DNA of 64,000 nt from the NCBI GenBank assembly GCA_026391795.1, contig JAPLDI010000007.1, positions 101,575-165,574 on the forward strand. The letters run 5' to 3'. The position numbers were made by a program, and so were the translations under genes. Below the pieces are notes generated by a model. It ran no database searches. It was not told where the DNA came from and saw nothing but the letters and a program-made list of their open reading frames with translations. How positions within the stretch are numbered: the first letter of the stretch is position 1; every line of letters starts with the position of its first letter. Positions 8,089 to 16,371 of the stretch are shown here, one piece after another. This DNA comes from Bacteroidota bacterium. Lineage in GTDB: Bacteria; Bacteroidota; Bacteroidia; Bacteroidales; FEN-979.

Positions 8089-10998
8089 TTAAAAAACAAA
8101 GTTCAATCCAACCAGCAAGGTGCGCGATTGCGGGTAGGTGAAGAAGTCGGTTCCGATAATGATATTGCTGGAACCTCCATAGTAATTTACTTCAGGGTCC
8201 ATCCCGAAATAATTGGTGAAGGTGTAAAGGTTTTGAATGGAGGCATAGATTTTGGCAGACTTCATGCCGATATGCTTGATCCATTTCTTCTGAAAATTAT
8301 AGCTCAGCGTAACATTTTTCACCCTGAGAAAAGATCCGTCTTCGATGAACCTGGATGATTTATAAGAGTCGCCCGCTTTGGGGAACTGTGTAATGTCGCC
8401 CGGTTTTTTCCAGCGGTTAACCATCCGTGTTGTCTGGTTGTCTTCACCGGTTCCCGATTCAAGGTAGATAAGTGTTGCATCGAATACGTCGTTCCCATAA
8501 ACACCCTGGAGAAAGATAGAAAGTTCAAAGGACTTGTAGCTGAACACATTGGTCACTCCCATGGTCCAGTCGGGGTTCGGATCACCGATCTTTGTCCGGT
8601 CCAGTGATGTGATAATCCCGTCGTGGTTGATGTCCTCGTATATCAGGCTCCCGGTTGTAGGGTCGACACCCAGGCATTTGTAGCCGTAAAAGATGCCGAT
8701 GGGTTGCCCCACCTCAACACGGTTTCCCCCCCGGCCCATGTCATCAATCGGCTGATCATTGTATAGGCTGAGCACTTTGTTGCGGTTAGCAGCAAAGTTC
8801 AATGAGGTAGTCCATTTAAATTCCTTATCGATGTTAACGGTATTAAGCATGACCTCCAACCCTTTGTTCTCCAGCTGGCCGATGTTGGACGAGATGGTGT
8901 AATAACCGGATGATGCGGGGATGGGTCTCTGAAGAAGAAGGTCTTTGGTATGGTTGTAGTAAACATCAAACGTAAGGTTGATCCTGTTTTTGAGTACCGA
9001 AACATCAAGACCCAGACCGGTCTGGGTGGTTGATTCCCATTTCAGGTCGGGATTGGGCAACTGTATGGGAGCAATCCCTGACTTACCGCCATAATTGTAC
9101 CCGCCACTGTAGAGCCCCAGCGAGGCAAAATCCCCGATCCCGTCATTGCCGGTAAGGCCGTAACTGGCCCTGAGCTTTATTTCATTGATCCATTTTGCCT
9201 TCTTCATGAATGGTTCTTCCGTCATACGCCAGGCAAAAGAACCTGCCGGAAAATATCCATAATGATTGTTGGCCCCGAATTTCGAGGAACCGTCGGCTCT
9301 TGCAGTGACGCTGCAGATATATTTGAACTTGTAATTGTACTTCAGTTGTCCAAAGTAAGAATTGAGAACCCGGTCGAGGGCGGTTGCAGAAGCTGCCCGG
9401 ATGGTGCCTGCCGAAGTGATATACTGGAGGTTGTCGTTCGGAAAATTAATGCCTTCGATATAGGTTGTCCGGTTTGCATATTTCTCAAAGCTGTAACCGA
9501 CAAGGAAGTCAATGTTGTGTTTCTCCTTGATCTGCTTGATATACTGGAGAACATTGTTTGTCGTGACGTTACTGGCATAATTGGTTCCTTCGATGCCCAG
9601 GCCATTGTACTTGGCCCCCTGGCGGGTGGTTGTCGGATCGTAACTATGCTCTCTGAGATTGTAAATGTCAACCCCGAATTTCGATGTAAACGTAAATCCA
9701 TCCAGGAATTTATATTCAACATACGCATTGCCACCGGTGCGGTTCGTATAGGCCATGTTCACTGAGTTTTCATAAATGGCGACCGGGTTTGCATAGGGAC
9801 CGTCTTCATTATAGGTTCCGTCAGGATTGTAAACCGGGTAAATGGCAGGTATTGACATGGCATTCGGCAGGGGACCGTAGAGGGTTGCATCCCCTTCCAC
9901 CCTGGCGTTTTTCGCGTAGGTAATTCCCACACCTCCACCGACAGTCAGGTTGGGAAGGATTTTATAATCTGCGTTAAGACGGCCGTTGTAACGTTTGTAG
10001 GAAGTTCCCTTTACAACACCATCCTGGTCATAATAACTTCCGGAGATGAACAGCCGGAATTTATCATTTCCGCTGCTGACCGAAAGTTCTGTATTTGAGG
10101 TGGGGGCCACCTTCAGGATCTCCTTCATCCAGTCGGTATTGATCCCCTGGACATTGGTTCCTTTATATTCATTCCATTGATCGGCGTTCATCATGGGGAT
10201 GATCCGTTCTTTGGGAAGCGTTTGCCATCCGTAACTCGTGTTAAGCGAAACGTCTGTCTTTCCGCGGGCACCCTTTTTTGTCGTGATCAGGATAACCCCG
10301 TTGGAAGCACGGGCACCGTACATGGATGTTGCGGAGGCGTCTTTAAGGATGGTCATTGATTCGATATCGTTGGGGTTGAGGTCGGTCATGGCATTAAGTT
10401 CCTGACCGCTCATTCCGATTTGCGAATATTCCCCGGTAATCGCGGGTATTCCATCGACAACCATCAGGGGTTGATTGCTGGCATTAATGGAACTGCCCCC
10501 CCTGAGCTTGATCATATTCTGCCCCCCGGGCGTCCCCGACTGAGGTACAACGGTAAGCCCGGCGGTTTGTCCAAGCAAAACCCCATCAATGGTGCGGATG
10601 GGGATGTTCTTGATCTCATCCTCATTCACCAGTTCAATGGACCCGGATATCAGTTTTTTGCTGGATGTGCTGTATCCGACAACCACTACCTCGCCGAGAG
10701 GAATGTCCTGGTCAGCCATTTTAACATTGATGACCGTGTGCCCGTTGACATCAATTTCCTGGGTCTGCATTCCGATGTACGAAAATACCAGAATCCCTTT
10801 TCCGGGGGCCAGGAGTGAATACTTACCGTTGATGTCGGAAGTGGTTCCTTTCGTGGTCCCTTTGACAAGAATGGTAACACCCGGAAGTGGTGAATTATCA
10901 TCAGAGGAATGAATCCTTCCACTCACAGGAATGTCCTGTGCAACCAGCTGCTGGAATAGTACCCAAAACAATAATAATAAACAGTAAGGTTTTTTCAT
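8089..10998 (-). CDS. SusC/RagA-family TonB-dependent outer membrane transporter
   Basis: 969 residues: signal peptide to about residue 20, a carboxypeptidase-regulatory-like beta domain (about 23-105; S-G-R-I-H-S-S-D-D-N-S-P-L-P-G-V and the Y-I-G-M-Q-T-Q strand), a TonB box region with E-V-V-V-V-G-Y, the plug (about 115-240; L-R-G-G-S-S-I-N-A-S and V-V-D-G-I-P) and a 22-strand barrel ending in L-L-V-G-L-N-F-V-F. Length and order match SusC/RagA. It imports the ligand captured by SusD using TonB energy. It lies 14 bases after the cyanophycinase gene and 18 before susD, so one transcript is expected. No sigma/anti-sigma pair is adjacent, and no N-terminal STN signalling domain is present. Confidence 0.96.
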   Translation of the reverse strand: MKKPYCLLLLFWVLFQQLVAQDIPVSGRIHSSDDNSPLPGVTILVKGTTKGTTSDINGKYSLLAPGKGILVFSYIGMQTQEIDVNGHTVINVKMADQDIPLGEVVVVGYSTSSKKLISGSIELVNEDEIKNIPIRTIDGVLLGQTAGLTVVPQSGTPGGQNMIKLRGGSSINASNQPLMVVDGIPAITGEYSQIGMSGQELNAMTDLNPNDIESMTILKDASATSMYGARASNGVILITTKKGARGKTDVSLNTSYGWQTLPKERIIPMMNADQWNEYKGTNVQGINTDWMKEILKVAPTSNTELSVSSGNDKFRLFISGSYYDQDGVVKGTSYKRYNGRLNADYKILPNLTVGGGVGITYAKNARVEGDATLYGPLPNAMSIPAIYPVYNPDGTYNEDGPYANPVAIYENSVNMAYTNRTGGNAYVEYKFLDGFTFTSKFGVDIYNLREHSYDPTTTRQGAKYNGLGIEGTNYASNVTTNNVLQYIKQIKEKHNIDFLVGYSFEKYANRTTYIEGINFPNDNLQYITSAGTIRAASATALDRVLNSYFGQLKYNYKFKYICSVTARADGSSKFGANNHYGYFPAGSFAWRMTEEPFMKKAKWINEIKLRASYGLTGNDGIGDFASLGLYSGGYNYGGKSGIAPIQLPNPDLKWESTTQTGLGLDVSVLKNRINLTFDVYYNHTKDLLLQRPIPASSGYYTISSNIGQLENKGLEVMLNTVNIDKEFKWTTSLNFAANRNKVLSLYNDQPIDDMGRGGNRVEVGQPIGIFYGYKCLGVDPTTGSLIYEDINHDGIITSLDRTKIGDPNPDWTMGVTNVFSYKSFELSIFLQGVYGNDVFDATLIYLESGTGEDNQTTRMVNRWKKPGDITQFPKAGDSYKSSRFIEDGSFLRVKNVTLSYNFQKKWIKHIGMKSAKIYASIQNLYTFTNYFGMDPEVNYYGGSSNIIIGTDFFTYPQSRTLLVGLNFVF

Positions 10999-11012
10999 GG
11001 GTTAAAAATTGG

Positions 11013-12290
11013 TTAGTATTTATTGTTTAATGGAGTCAGGCTGATAGTTACAGGAGTGATATCCATCAGGATCCGGGTAACTGTAAAATGATCCTGCTGA
11101 GGAGGACTGACGGAATAAAATCCTTCAGACAAAGGGGTTTTGCGCAAGGTGAGCAGGAACCCTGAAGTATTGCTGACAAAGGAGACATTCTGAACGGTAT
11201 CTGTTTCTTTGTTATCAATCAGGTGAGCAGTGATGAGATCACGCAAGGAGACCTGGTTCCCGGATAAGATCCCTGCCTGATCGGGAGGGTGACCATGATG
11301 ATGCTCTTTGCCTTTCAGGGATTGCCTTCCGGTAGCCGGTAGTATGTTCCCGGTTGCAGGATCATAGGAATCGCCTTCTTCAAGATAGGATAATGAAAGG
11401 TTCTCGATAAAGGGTATGTCCTGGACATAAGAGATACGGGCTCCGGAAGCATTGAGAATGGTGACCCCGGAAGCGCCGGCAACGCTGATCATGTTTTTCT
11501 GGCTGTTGTATATCAGGGCAGTGTTTTCATCAACACCAAAACCCAGGCTGAACTCTTTTTTTGCATCCATCAGGGCCAATGCCAGCCTACCGAGACGGGG
11601 CCTGGCATTAAAATGCTGATCGACCAGCCCGCAAGGGAAAAATCCAAGCCCGCTCATGACCAGCACCCCCGTATCTTCCGGAAAATCATTCCCCTGGTAG
11701 CCCCTGATAATACCATGGCACAAAGCTGCAATACCGGTCCCGCCCCCGATCATGACCTCGCTCATGATCGCGGCACCTGCACTGCTCCCGCCAATCACCC
11801 CACCCGAACGATATACATCCCACACTGCCCTGAGAACAGGTGTCTGACTTCCATCGGGGCGGTAGAGTGTTTTCAGGGTCCGCATCTGGTCACCACCGGT
11901 AAACCAGACTGCCGAACATTTGCTTATGATTCTGGCTAACCGCGTATCATTCCCGTTATCCTTCCACTCCGATTCATTTACATCCTTGGTACTGTCATCA
12001 TCGATCATGGCCACATTCACGAGGTGAATGTTTTCAGGATTTAGCCCGTAAGAAATCAGGATGTTCCTGAAACTTGCGTATGACTGCATGGGGACGCCAC
12101 TGGCTGAGGGAATCACGGCAAATGTGGCTTTTTCCTTTCCTCCCGCAAAAGCGATCAACTGCTCGTAGATACTTTTGTTGTCAGCTTCCAGCCCCCCCCC
12201 AACGATTACAAGGTTCCCTTTCGGGGCTGACTGTCCCATGGATTCGATGACAAGAAAAAAGAGGGATAGTACAAGTAAAGGTCTTACCAT
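11013..12290 (-). CDS. Secreted cyanophycinase (peptidase family S51)
   Basis: 425 residues with a signal peptide (1-20, ends S-M-G-Q), so the enzyme is periplasmic or outside the cell. The S51 fold is complete: G-N-L-V-I-V-G-G-G near 25-33, F-T-G-G-D-Q (Q135), the nucleophile elbow G-G-S-S-A-G-A with Ser170, D224-Q225-H226 followed by R230, R232 and R235, and G-V-D-E-N-T-A-L with E255. The D-Q-H...R...R...R set has the same spacing as the substrate-binding residues I recall for Synechocystis CphB. CphB-type enzymes cut cyanophycin to beta-Asp-Arg dipeptides. First gene of the SusCD operon and divergent from an isoaspartyl dipeptidase that would split that product. The C-terminal 150 residues form an extra domain with an H-H-H-G-H stretch. 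Confidence 0.9.
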   Translation of the reverse strand: MVRPLLVLSLFFLVIESMGQSAPKGNLVIVGGGLEADNKSIYEQLIAFAGGKEKATFAVIPSASGVPMQSYASFRNILISYGLNPENIHLVNVAMIDDDSTKDVNESEWKDNGNDTRLARIISKCSAVWFTGGDQMRTLKTLYRPDGSQTPVLRAVWDVYRSGGVIGGSSAGAAIMSEVMIGGGTGIAALCHGIIRGYQGNDFPEDTGVLVMSGLGFFPCGLVDQHFNARPRLGRLALALMDAKKEFSLGFGVDENTALIYNSQKNMISVAGASGVTILNASGARISYVQDIPFIENLSLSYLEEGDSYDPATGNILPATGRQSLKGKEHHHGHPPDQAGILSGNQVSLRDLITAHLIDNKETDTVQNVSFVSNTSGFLLTLRKTPLSEGFYSVSPPQQDHFTVTRILMDITPVTISLTPLNNKY

Positions 12291-12414
12291 ACTCTTTCGT
12301 TAAATGATTTAATTGTCTGGCAGGAATAATTAATTGCTAATATATTAAATTTGTTAAAAACTGAATAAATTAAAAATTAATTTTTCTCAACTTTGCCTGT
12401 TAAAATCCAAGATT
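12291..12414. promoter_or_regulatory. Divergent promoter region between cyanophycinase and isoaspartyl dipeptidase
   Basis: A 124-base, very AT-rich gap between the two divergent transcription units. A near match to the -7 element, CAACTTTG at 12388-12395, precedes the dipeptidase by about 20 bases. No clear operator palindrome was found. Joint control of both operons from this gap is inferred from the layout. Confidence 0.4.
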
Positions 12415-13542
12415 ATGCTGACACTCCTGAAAAATGCACAGGTCTATGGTCCGGATCACTTCGGAAAGAAAGATATCCTGACTGGCGGACATATCATCCT
12501 TGCCATAAATGATCACCTGGAACCTCCCGCGGGAGCGGATGTGAACGTCATTGACTGTAAAGGACTCCGGATTGTTCCCGGGTTCATCGACAGCCATGTG
12601 CATATTACAGGAGGGGGCGGTGAAGGCGGGCCGGCAAGCAGGATGCCTGAACTCCAGCTAAACATGATGTTTGAGGGCGGTGTCACTACCGTGATTGGAT
12701 GCCTTGGTACGGATGGCATCACCCGAACAGTGGAAAGCGTGCTGATGAAAGTCAAATCCCTGCGGGCACTGGGTGTTTCCGCCTGGATGTATACCGGGGC
12801 ATACCAGGTTCCCACCCCTACAATTACAGGCGATATCGGAAAAGACATTGCCCTGTTCGAAGAGATCATCGGGGTTGGCGAGATTGCCATCTCCGACCAC
12901 CGTTCTTCGGTCCCTTCGGTTGCAGAACTGGCCCGCATCACAGCCCAGGCCCGCGTGGCAGGCATGATTGGCGGAAAGGCCGGCATTGTTAATGTACACA
13001 TGGGAGATGCCAAGGACCCATTTCGTCCCCTCCATGAAGTGGTCGCCAGCACCGAGATGGGATACCGGCAGTTCGTGCCGACCCATTGCAACCGTAACCC
13101 ATACATATTTGAAGATTCCAGGGAATACGGGAAAAAGGGCTATGTGGATATCACCACAAGCTCTTATCCTTACGATAAGGATGTAGAGATAAAACCATCA
13201 GTGGCGCTAAAACAGCTGCTTGAAGCAGGTGTCCCTGACGATCATATCACATTCACATCCGATGGCTGTGGTTCGCTTCCCAGTTTCGATGCGGAAGGAA
13301 GGCTGATCAAGATTGATATGGGTTTGCCGTCATCCATTCTGAGGGAGATCAAGGAATCTGTGATGGAGGATAAAATCCCCCTGGAAACCGCTTTAAAAGT
13401 TGCCACTTCCAACCCTGCCGATATCCTTAAGTTAAAACGGAAAGGTCATATCCGGGAAGGTGGCGATGCAGACTTGCTACTGGTTGATGATGGGTTCAAT
13501 ATTATTTACCTGATGGCGATGGGCAATATTGTGCAAGGGTGA
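12415..13542 (+). CDS. iadA: Isoaspartyl (beta-aspartyl) dipeptidase
   Basis: 375 residues, no signal peptide: a cytoplasmic amidohydrolase that cuts beta-aspartyl dipeptides. Visible residues: H61 and H63 in F-I-D-S-H-V-H, I-S-D-H-R-S-S near 159-165, H195 in N-V-H-M-G-D, H224 in P-T-H-C-N-R-N, and D283 in S-D-G-C-G-S. The position of the carboxylated lysine recalled for E. coli IadA is a glutamate here (E156 in G-V-G-E-I-A-I-S-D-H). Late N-P-A-D-I-L and G-D-A-D-L-L-L-V motifs are standard for the superfamily. It faces the cyanophycinase gene across a 124-base gap; the cyanophycin product beta-Asp-Arg is an expected substrate. An M28 peptidase follows after 45 bases, probably in the same operon. 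Confidence 0.92.
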   Translation: MLTLLKNAQVYGPDHFGKKDILTGGHIILAINDHLEPPAGADVNVIDCKGLRIVPGFIDSHVHITGGGGEGGPASRMPELQLNMMFEGGVTTVIGCLGTDGITRTVESVLMKVKSLRALGVSAWMYTGAYQVPTPTITGDIGKDIALFEEIIGVGEIAISDHRSSVPSVAELARITAQARVAGMIGGKAGIVNVHMGDAKDPFRPLHEVVASTEMGYRQFVPTHCNRNPYIFEDSREYGKKGYVDITTSSYPYDKDVEIKPSVALKQLLEAGVPDDHITFTSDGCGSLPSFDAEGRLIKIDMGLPSSILREIKESVMEDKIPLETALKVATSNPADILKLKRKGHIREGGDADLLLVDDGFNIIYLMAMGNIVQG

Positions 13543-13587
13543 TAAAGTGAAAATATTTTTATTTAATTTAAACTTGCCTGCTTCATT

Positions 13588-15216
13588 ATGAGAAGATTCG
13601 TTTTATGCACCCTGGTTTTTCTATTGACTGCCAGTATCCTTCGGTCACAAACGGAAACCCATTCTGTGCCGCCGCCTTCGGTGAATGATTTTACAGGGAT
13701 CCAGTCATTTCTCTCATCCGACTGGATGGAAGGGCGCGAAGCCGATACCCGCGGTGGGTTCATGGCAGCTGATTTCATTGCCTCCCTGATGCAGCTCAAC
13801 GGACTGCTGCCATACGGTGATACCGGTAATATCAAAGAGCACCGAACAAACCAACCCTTCAACCGTTCCTATTTCCAGGATTTTGAACTGATCCGTTACC
13901 GGGTTGAGAAATCTTCTCTTGCCCTTATCAAGGCGTCGCCGGAAGGAGAATCGGTTCTTCAATTCGTTCCCGGCGTCGATTTTGAGACCAGCCCGGTTCC
14001 CTTCAGCTTAAAGGAAGAGGCATCACTGGTATTTGCCGGTTACGGTATTGAAGCCCCGGGGAAAGGTTATGATGATTACCGTGGCATTGATGTCAGGGAC
14101 CGTATCGTCCTTATTGCAGCAGGATTCCCCGGCCATTCTGATACAACTTCCGCTGCCTGGAAAAAACTGGGCAAGTCCTTCGGCAGAGAATTCTCAAAAT
14201 TATCCGTTAAACTCCGGGTAGCTGAAAAACACGGAGCTAAAGCAGTGATCCTCATTGGTCCGGAAGGAGGGACAGAACCCTTCCTCCCTGCAATCCATAA
14301 CCGGGATCTTATAAACAGTGCAATGAACTCAGCCAAACCAGAGCCTGATTACGAGGATGCCGAATATTACCTGCCCGGAGATACAGGCATGGTGTACATT
14401 CCCTGTTTCAGCCTGAGTACCGGTGTTGCCCGTCTCCTGCTGATGGGGACGGCGATTGACCTGCCCGGCTTTGAAAGAAAGGCAGCCGGTGACTTGCTGT
14501 CATCGTCGATGGCTGTCAGCGGGAAAAAACTCAGGTTATCGGTCGAGGTTGCACGGGACGCGGTGGGGGTCCGGAATGTCCTCGGAATAATTCCCGGCCA
14601 CGATACCGGGAAGAACATTCTTATCGGGTCGCATTTTGATCACCTGGGGGTCAGAAAAGGAGTGATCTACAACGGGGCCGATGACAATGCATCAGGGGTT
14701 TCCGGAATGCTGGCATTGGCAAAAAACTGGGCGGGCCATCCTGAAAAACCGTCGTGCAACATTATTTTTGCAGCCTGGACCGCCGAAGAAAAAGGGCTTT
14801 TAGGCAGCGACTGGTTTGTACGGCATTCGGGGATCCTTTCCGGCAGTTTGTCGGTTGTCATTAATATGGATATGATTTCAAGAAGCGCCCCTGAAGATAC
14901 GCTTGGCCGACAACTCAGCATTGGAACGCTGCCCATGAATGAGGACCTGAAGACCTTGGCTAAAAAAATCAATTCACACCTGAAACATCCCTTTGTCCTT
15001 GATCTCTGGGATGTGACAGGACACACGGGAAGCGATTACGCTCATTTTGCAGAAAGGAAGATTCCGGTAATGACTTTTTTCTCGGGATTTCATGATGACT
15101 ACCATACCCCCCGCGATATCTGGTCAAAAACAGATCCCGTGAAGATGGAGGAGATCCTGAAGATCGTCAATGAATGCATCCTGGAAACGTCAGAGAACCC
15201 TCCGGCCAGAAAATGA
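13588..15216 (+). CDS. Secreted M28-family zinc aminopeptidase with PA domain
   Basis: 542 residues with an N-terminal signal (ends near S-I-L-R-S-Q). A protease-associated (PA) insert covers about residues 140-260 (V-F-A-G-Y-G-I-E-A-P, G-A-K-A-V-I-L-I-G). The M28 core shows the co-catalytic zinc ligands: H349 in G-S-H-F-D-H, D365/D366 in G-A-D-D-N-A-S-G, E400/E401 in T-A-E-E-K-G-L-L-G, a D in N-M-D-M-I-S, and the final histidine in D-D-Y-H-T-P-R-D. It would remove N-terminal amino acids from peptides in the periplasm or at the surface. It follows iadA by 45 bases on the same strand, consistent with one peptide-degradation operon. Its stop is two bases from the stop of the convergent racemase gene. 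Confidence 0.9.
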   Translation: MRRFVLCTLVFLLTASILRSQTETHSVPPPSVNDFTGIQSFLSSDWMEGREADTRGGFMAADFIASLMQLNGLLPYGDTGNIKEHRTNQPFNRSYFQDFELIRYRVEKSSLALIKASPEGESVLQFVPGVDFETSPVPFSLKEEASLVFAGYGIEAPGKGYDDYRGIDVRDRIVLIAAGFPGHSDTTSAAWKKLGKSFGREFSKLSVKLRVAEKHGAKAVILIGPEGGTEPFLPAIHNRDLINSAMNSAKPEPDYEDAEYYLPGDTGMVYIPCFSLSTGVARLLLMGTAIDLPGFERKAAGDLLSSSMAVSGKKLRLSVEVARDAVGVRNVLGIIPGHDTGKNILIGSHFDHLGVRKGVIYNGADDNASGVSGMLALAKNWAGHPEKPSCNIIFAAWTAEEKGLLGSDWFVRHSGILSGSLSVVINMDMISRSAPEDTLGRQLSIGTLPMNEDLKTLAKKINSHLKHPFVLDLWDVTGHTGSDYAHFAERKIPVMTFFSGFHDDYHTPRDIWSKTDPVKMEEILKIVNECILETSENPPARK

Positions 15217-15218
15217 TA

Positions 15219-16331
15219 TCAATCTGCTTTTTGGGCAACACTTCTCACCGTTACGTCATCCAGTGCCCTCATGTTGACCTCCACACCGATTCCGGGTTTG
15301 TCAGGAACGTCCATGGTACCGTCGGGGTTAACCACAAATTCAGGTATCACGATATCTTCCTTATAATATCTTTTGCTTGCCGAAATATCACCCGGCAGGG
15401 TGAAATTTGAAAGAGAAGCCAGTGCCACATTGCCTGCCCTGCCAATTCCGGATTCAAGCATACCCCCACACCACACCGGAATGTTCATGCCGGCGCAATA
15501 ATCATGAATCAGCCTGGATTCGGTGAACCCTCCTACCCGTCCGGGTTTAATGTTGATCACCCTGCAACTGTCCAGTTCGATAGCGGCCCGGGTGTCGTCA
15601 AGTGAGTGGATGCTTTCGTCGAGGCAGATGGGTGTTTTAAGCTCACGCTGGAGTTTAGAATGATCAAAGATGTCTTCATATCCGAGGGGCTGTTCAATCA
15701 GCAGCAGCCCGTAATCATCCATTTTTTTAAAAATACTGATATCCTCCAGCCTGTATGCTGAATTGGCATCCACCTGAAGCAACATTCCGGGAAACTGCTT
15801 TCGCAGCGCCTCAACGAATTGCAGGTCATTACCCGGGGCGATCTTGATCTTGATCCGTTTGTAGCCTTCTGCAAGATAACCCTCAACCTTTGTAATGAGT
15901 CCGCCTACCGAATCCTGAATGCCGATGCTTACACCGACATCAATCTTTTTACGGGTCCCTCCCAGCATCCGGGATAAGGAAATGCCTTTTGTTTTCGCGA
16001 AGGCATCCCATAAAGCGGCTTCAAGACCTGCTTTTGCCATCATGTGTCCCCGGACCTTGGCATACATGGCAATGGCTTCATCAACACTCTGAAGATCTTT
16101 GCCCAGCAAGGAGGGAATTAAAAAATCTGTAAGGATGTGCCAGGCGGTCGGGACCGTCTCGTAGGAATAAAAGGGAGTCCCTTCAGCCACACTTTCACCC
16201 CATCCGGTTACCCCTTCTGCATTAACCTTTACAATGATATGCTCTTCATCATATTCGGTACCCATCGACGTTACGAACGGGCTTACCAGAACCAGCTTGA
16301 CATGCCGCAGTTCAATTCGTTCAATACGCAT
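15219..16331 (-). CDS. Enolase-superfamily N-succinylamino acid racemase / o-succinylbenzoate synthase type
   Basis: 370 residues, cytoplasmic. The muconate-lactonizing subgroup signature is complete: K161-x-K163 in R-I-K-I-K-I-A-P-G, metal ligands D188 (V-D-A-N), E213 (I-E-Q-P) and D238 (L-D-E-S), and second catalytic lysine K262 in N-I-K-P-G-R-V-G-G. The C-terminal G-G-M-L-E-S-G-I-G-R-A and N-F-T-L-P-G-D-I-S-A-S are characteristic of the NSAR/OSBS branch. Menaquinone genes are absent around it; instead it lies 40 bases after an M14 carboxypeptidase on the same strand. Racemisation of N-acylated amino acids, or epimerisation of a dipeptide released by the locus, is more likely than MenC function, but sequence alone cannot decide. 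Confidence 0.85.
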   Translation of the reverse strand: MRIERIELRHVKLVLVSPFVTSMGTEYDEEHIIVKVNAEGVTGWGESVAEGTPFYSYETVPTAWHILTDFLIPSLLGKDLQSVDEAIAMYAKVRGHMMAKAGLEAALWDAFAKTKGISLSRMLGGTRKKIDVGVSIGIQDSVGGLITKVEGYLAEGYKRIKIKIAPGNDLQFVEALRKQFPGMLLQVDANSAYRLEDISIFKKMDDYGLLLIEQPLGYEDIFDHSKLQRELKTPICLDESIHSLDDTRAAIELDSCRVINIKPGRVGGFTESRLIHDYCAGMNIPVWCGGMLESGIGRAGNVALASLSNFTLPGDISASKRYYKEDIVIPEFVVNPDGTMDVPDKPGIGVEVNMRALDDVTVRSVAQKAD

Positions 16332-16371
16332 ACTGTTTTTTTTAATGGTTTATACCATGGATTATTGATTC

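Noticed and set aside
9262..9765. 167-codon frame antisense to the SusC gene.
   Set aside because: It is a shadow of a complete, well-recognised gene and has no signal or domain.
12513..13106. 197-codon open frame antisense to the isoaspartyl dipeptidase gene.
   Set aside because: It is fully inside a gene with clear catalytic motifs. Its protein is rich in S, P, T and R, as expected for an antisense shadow.
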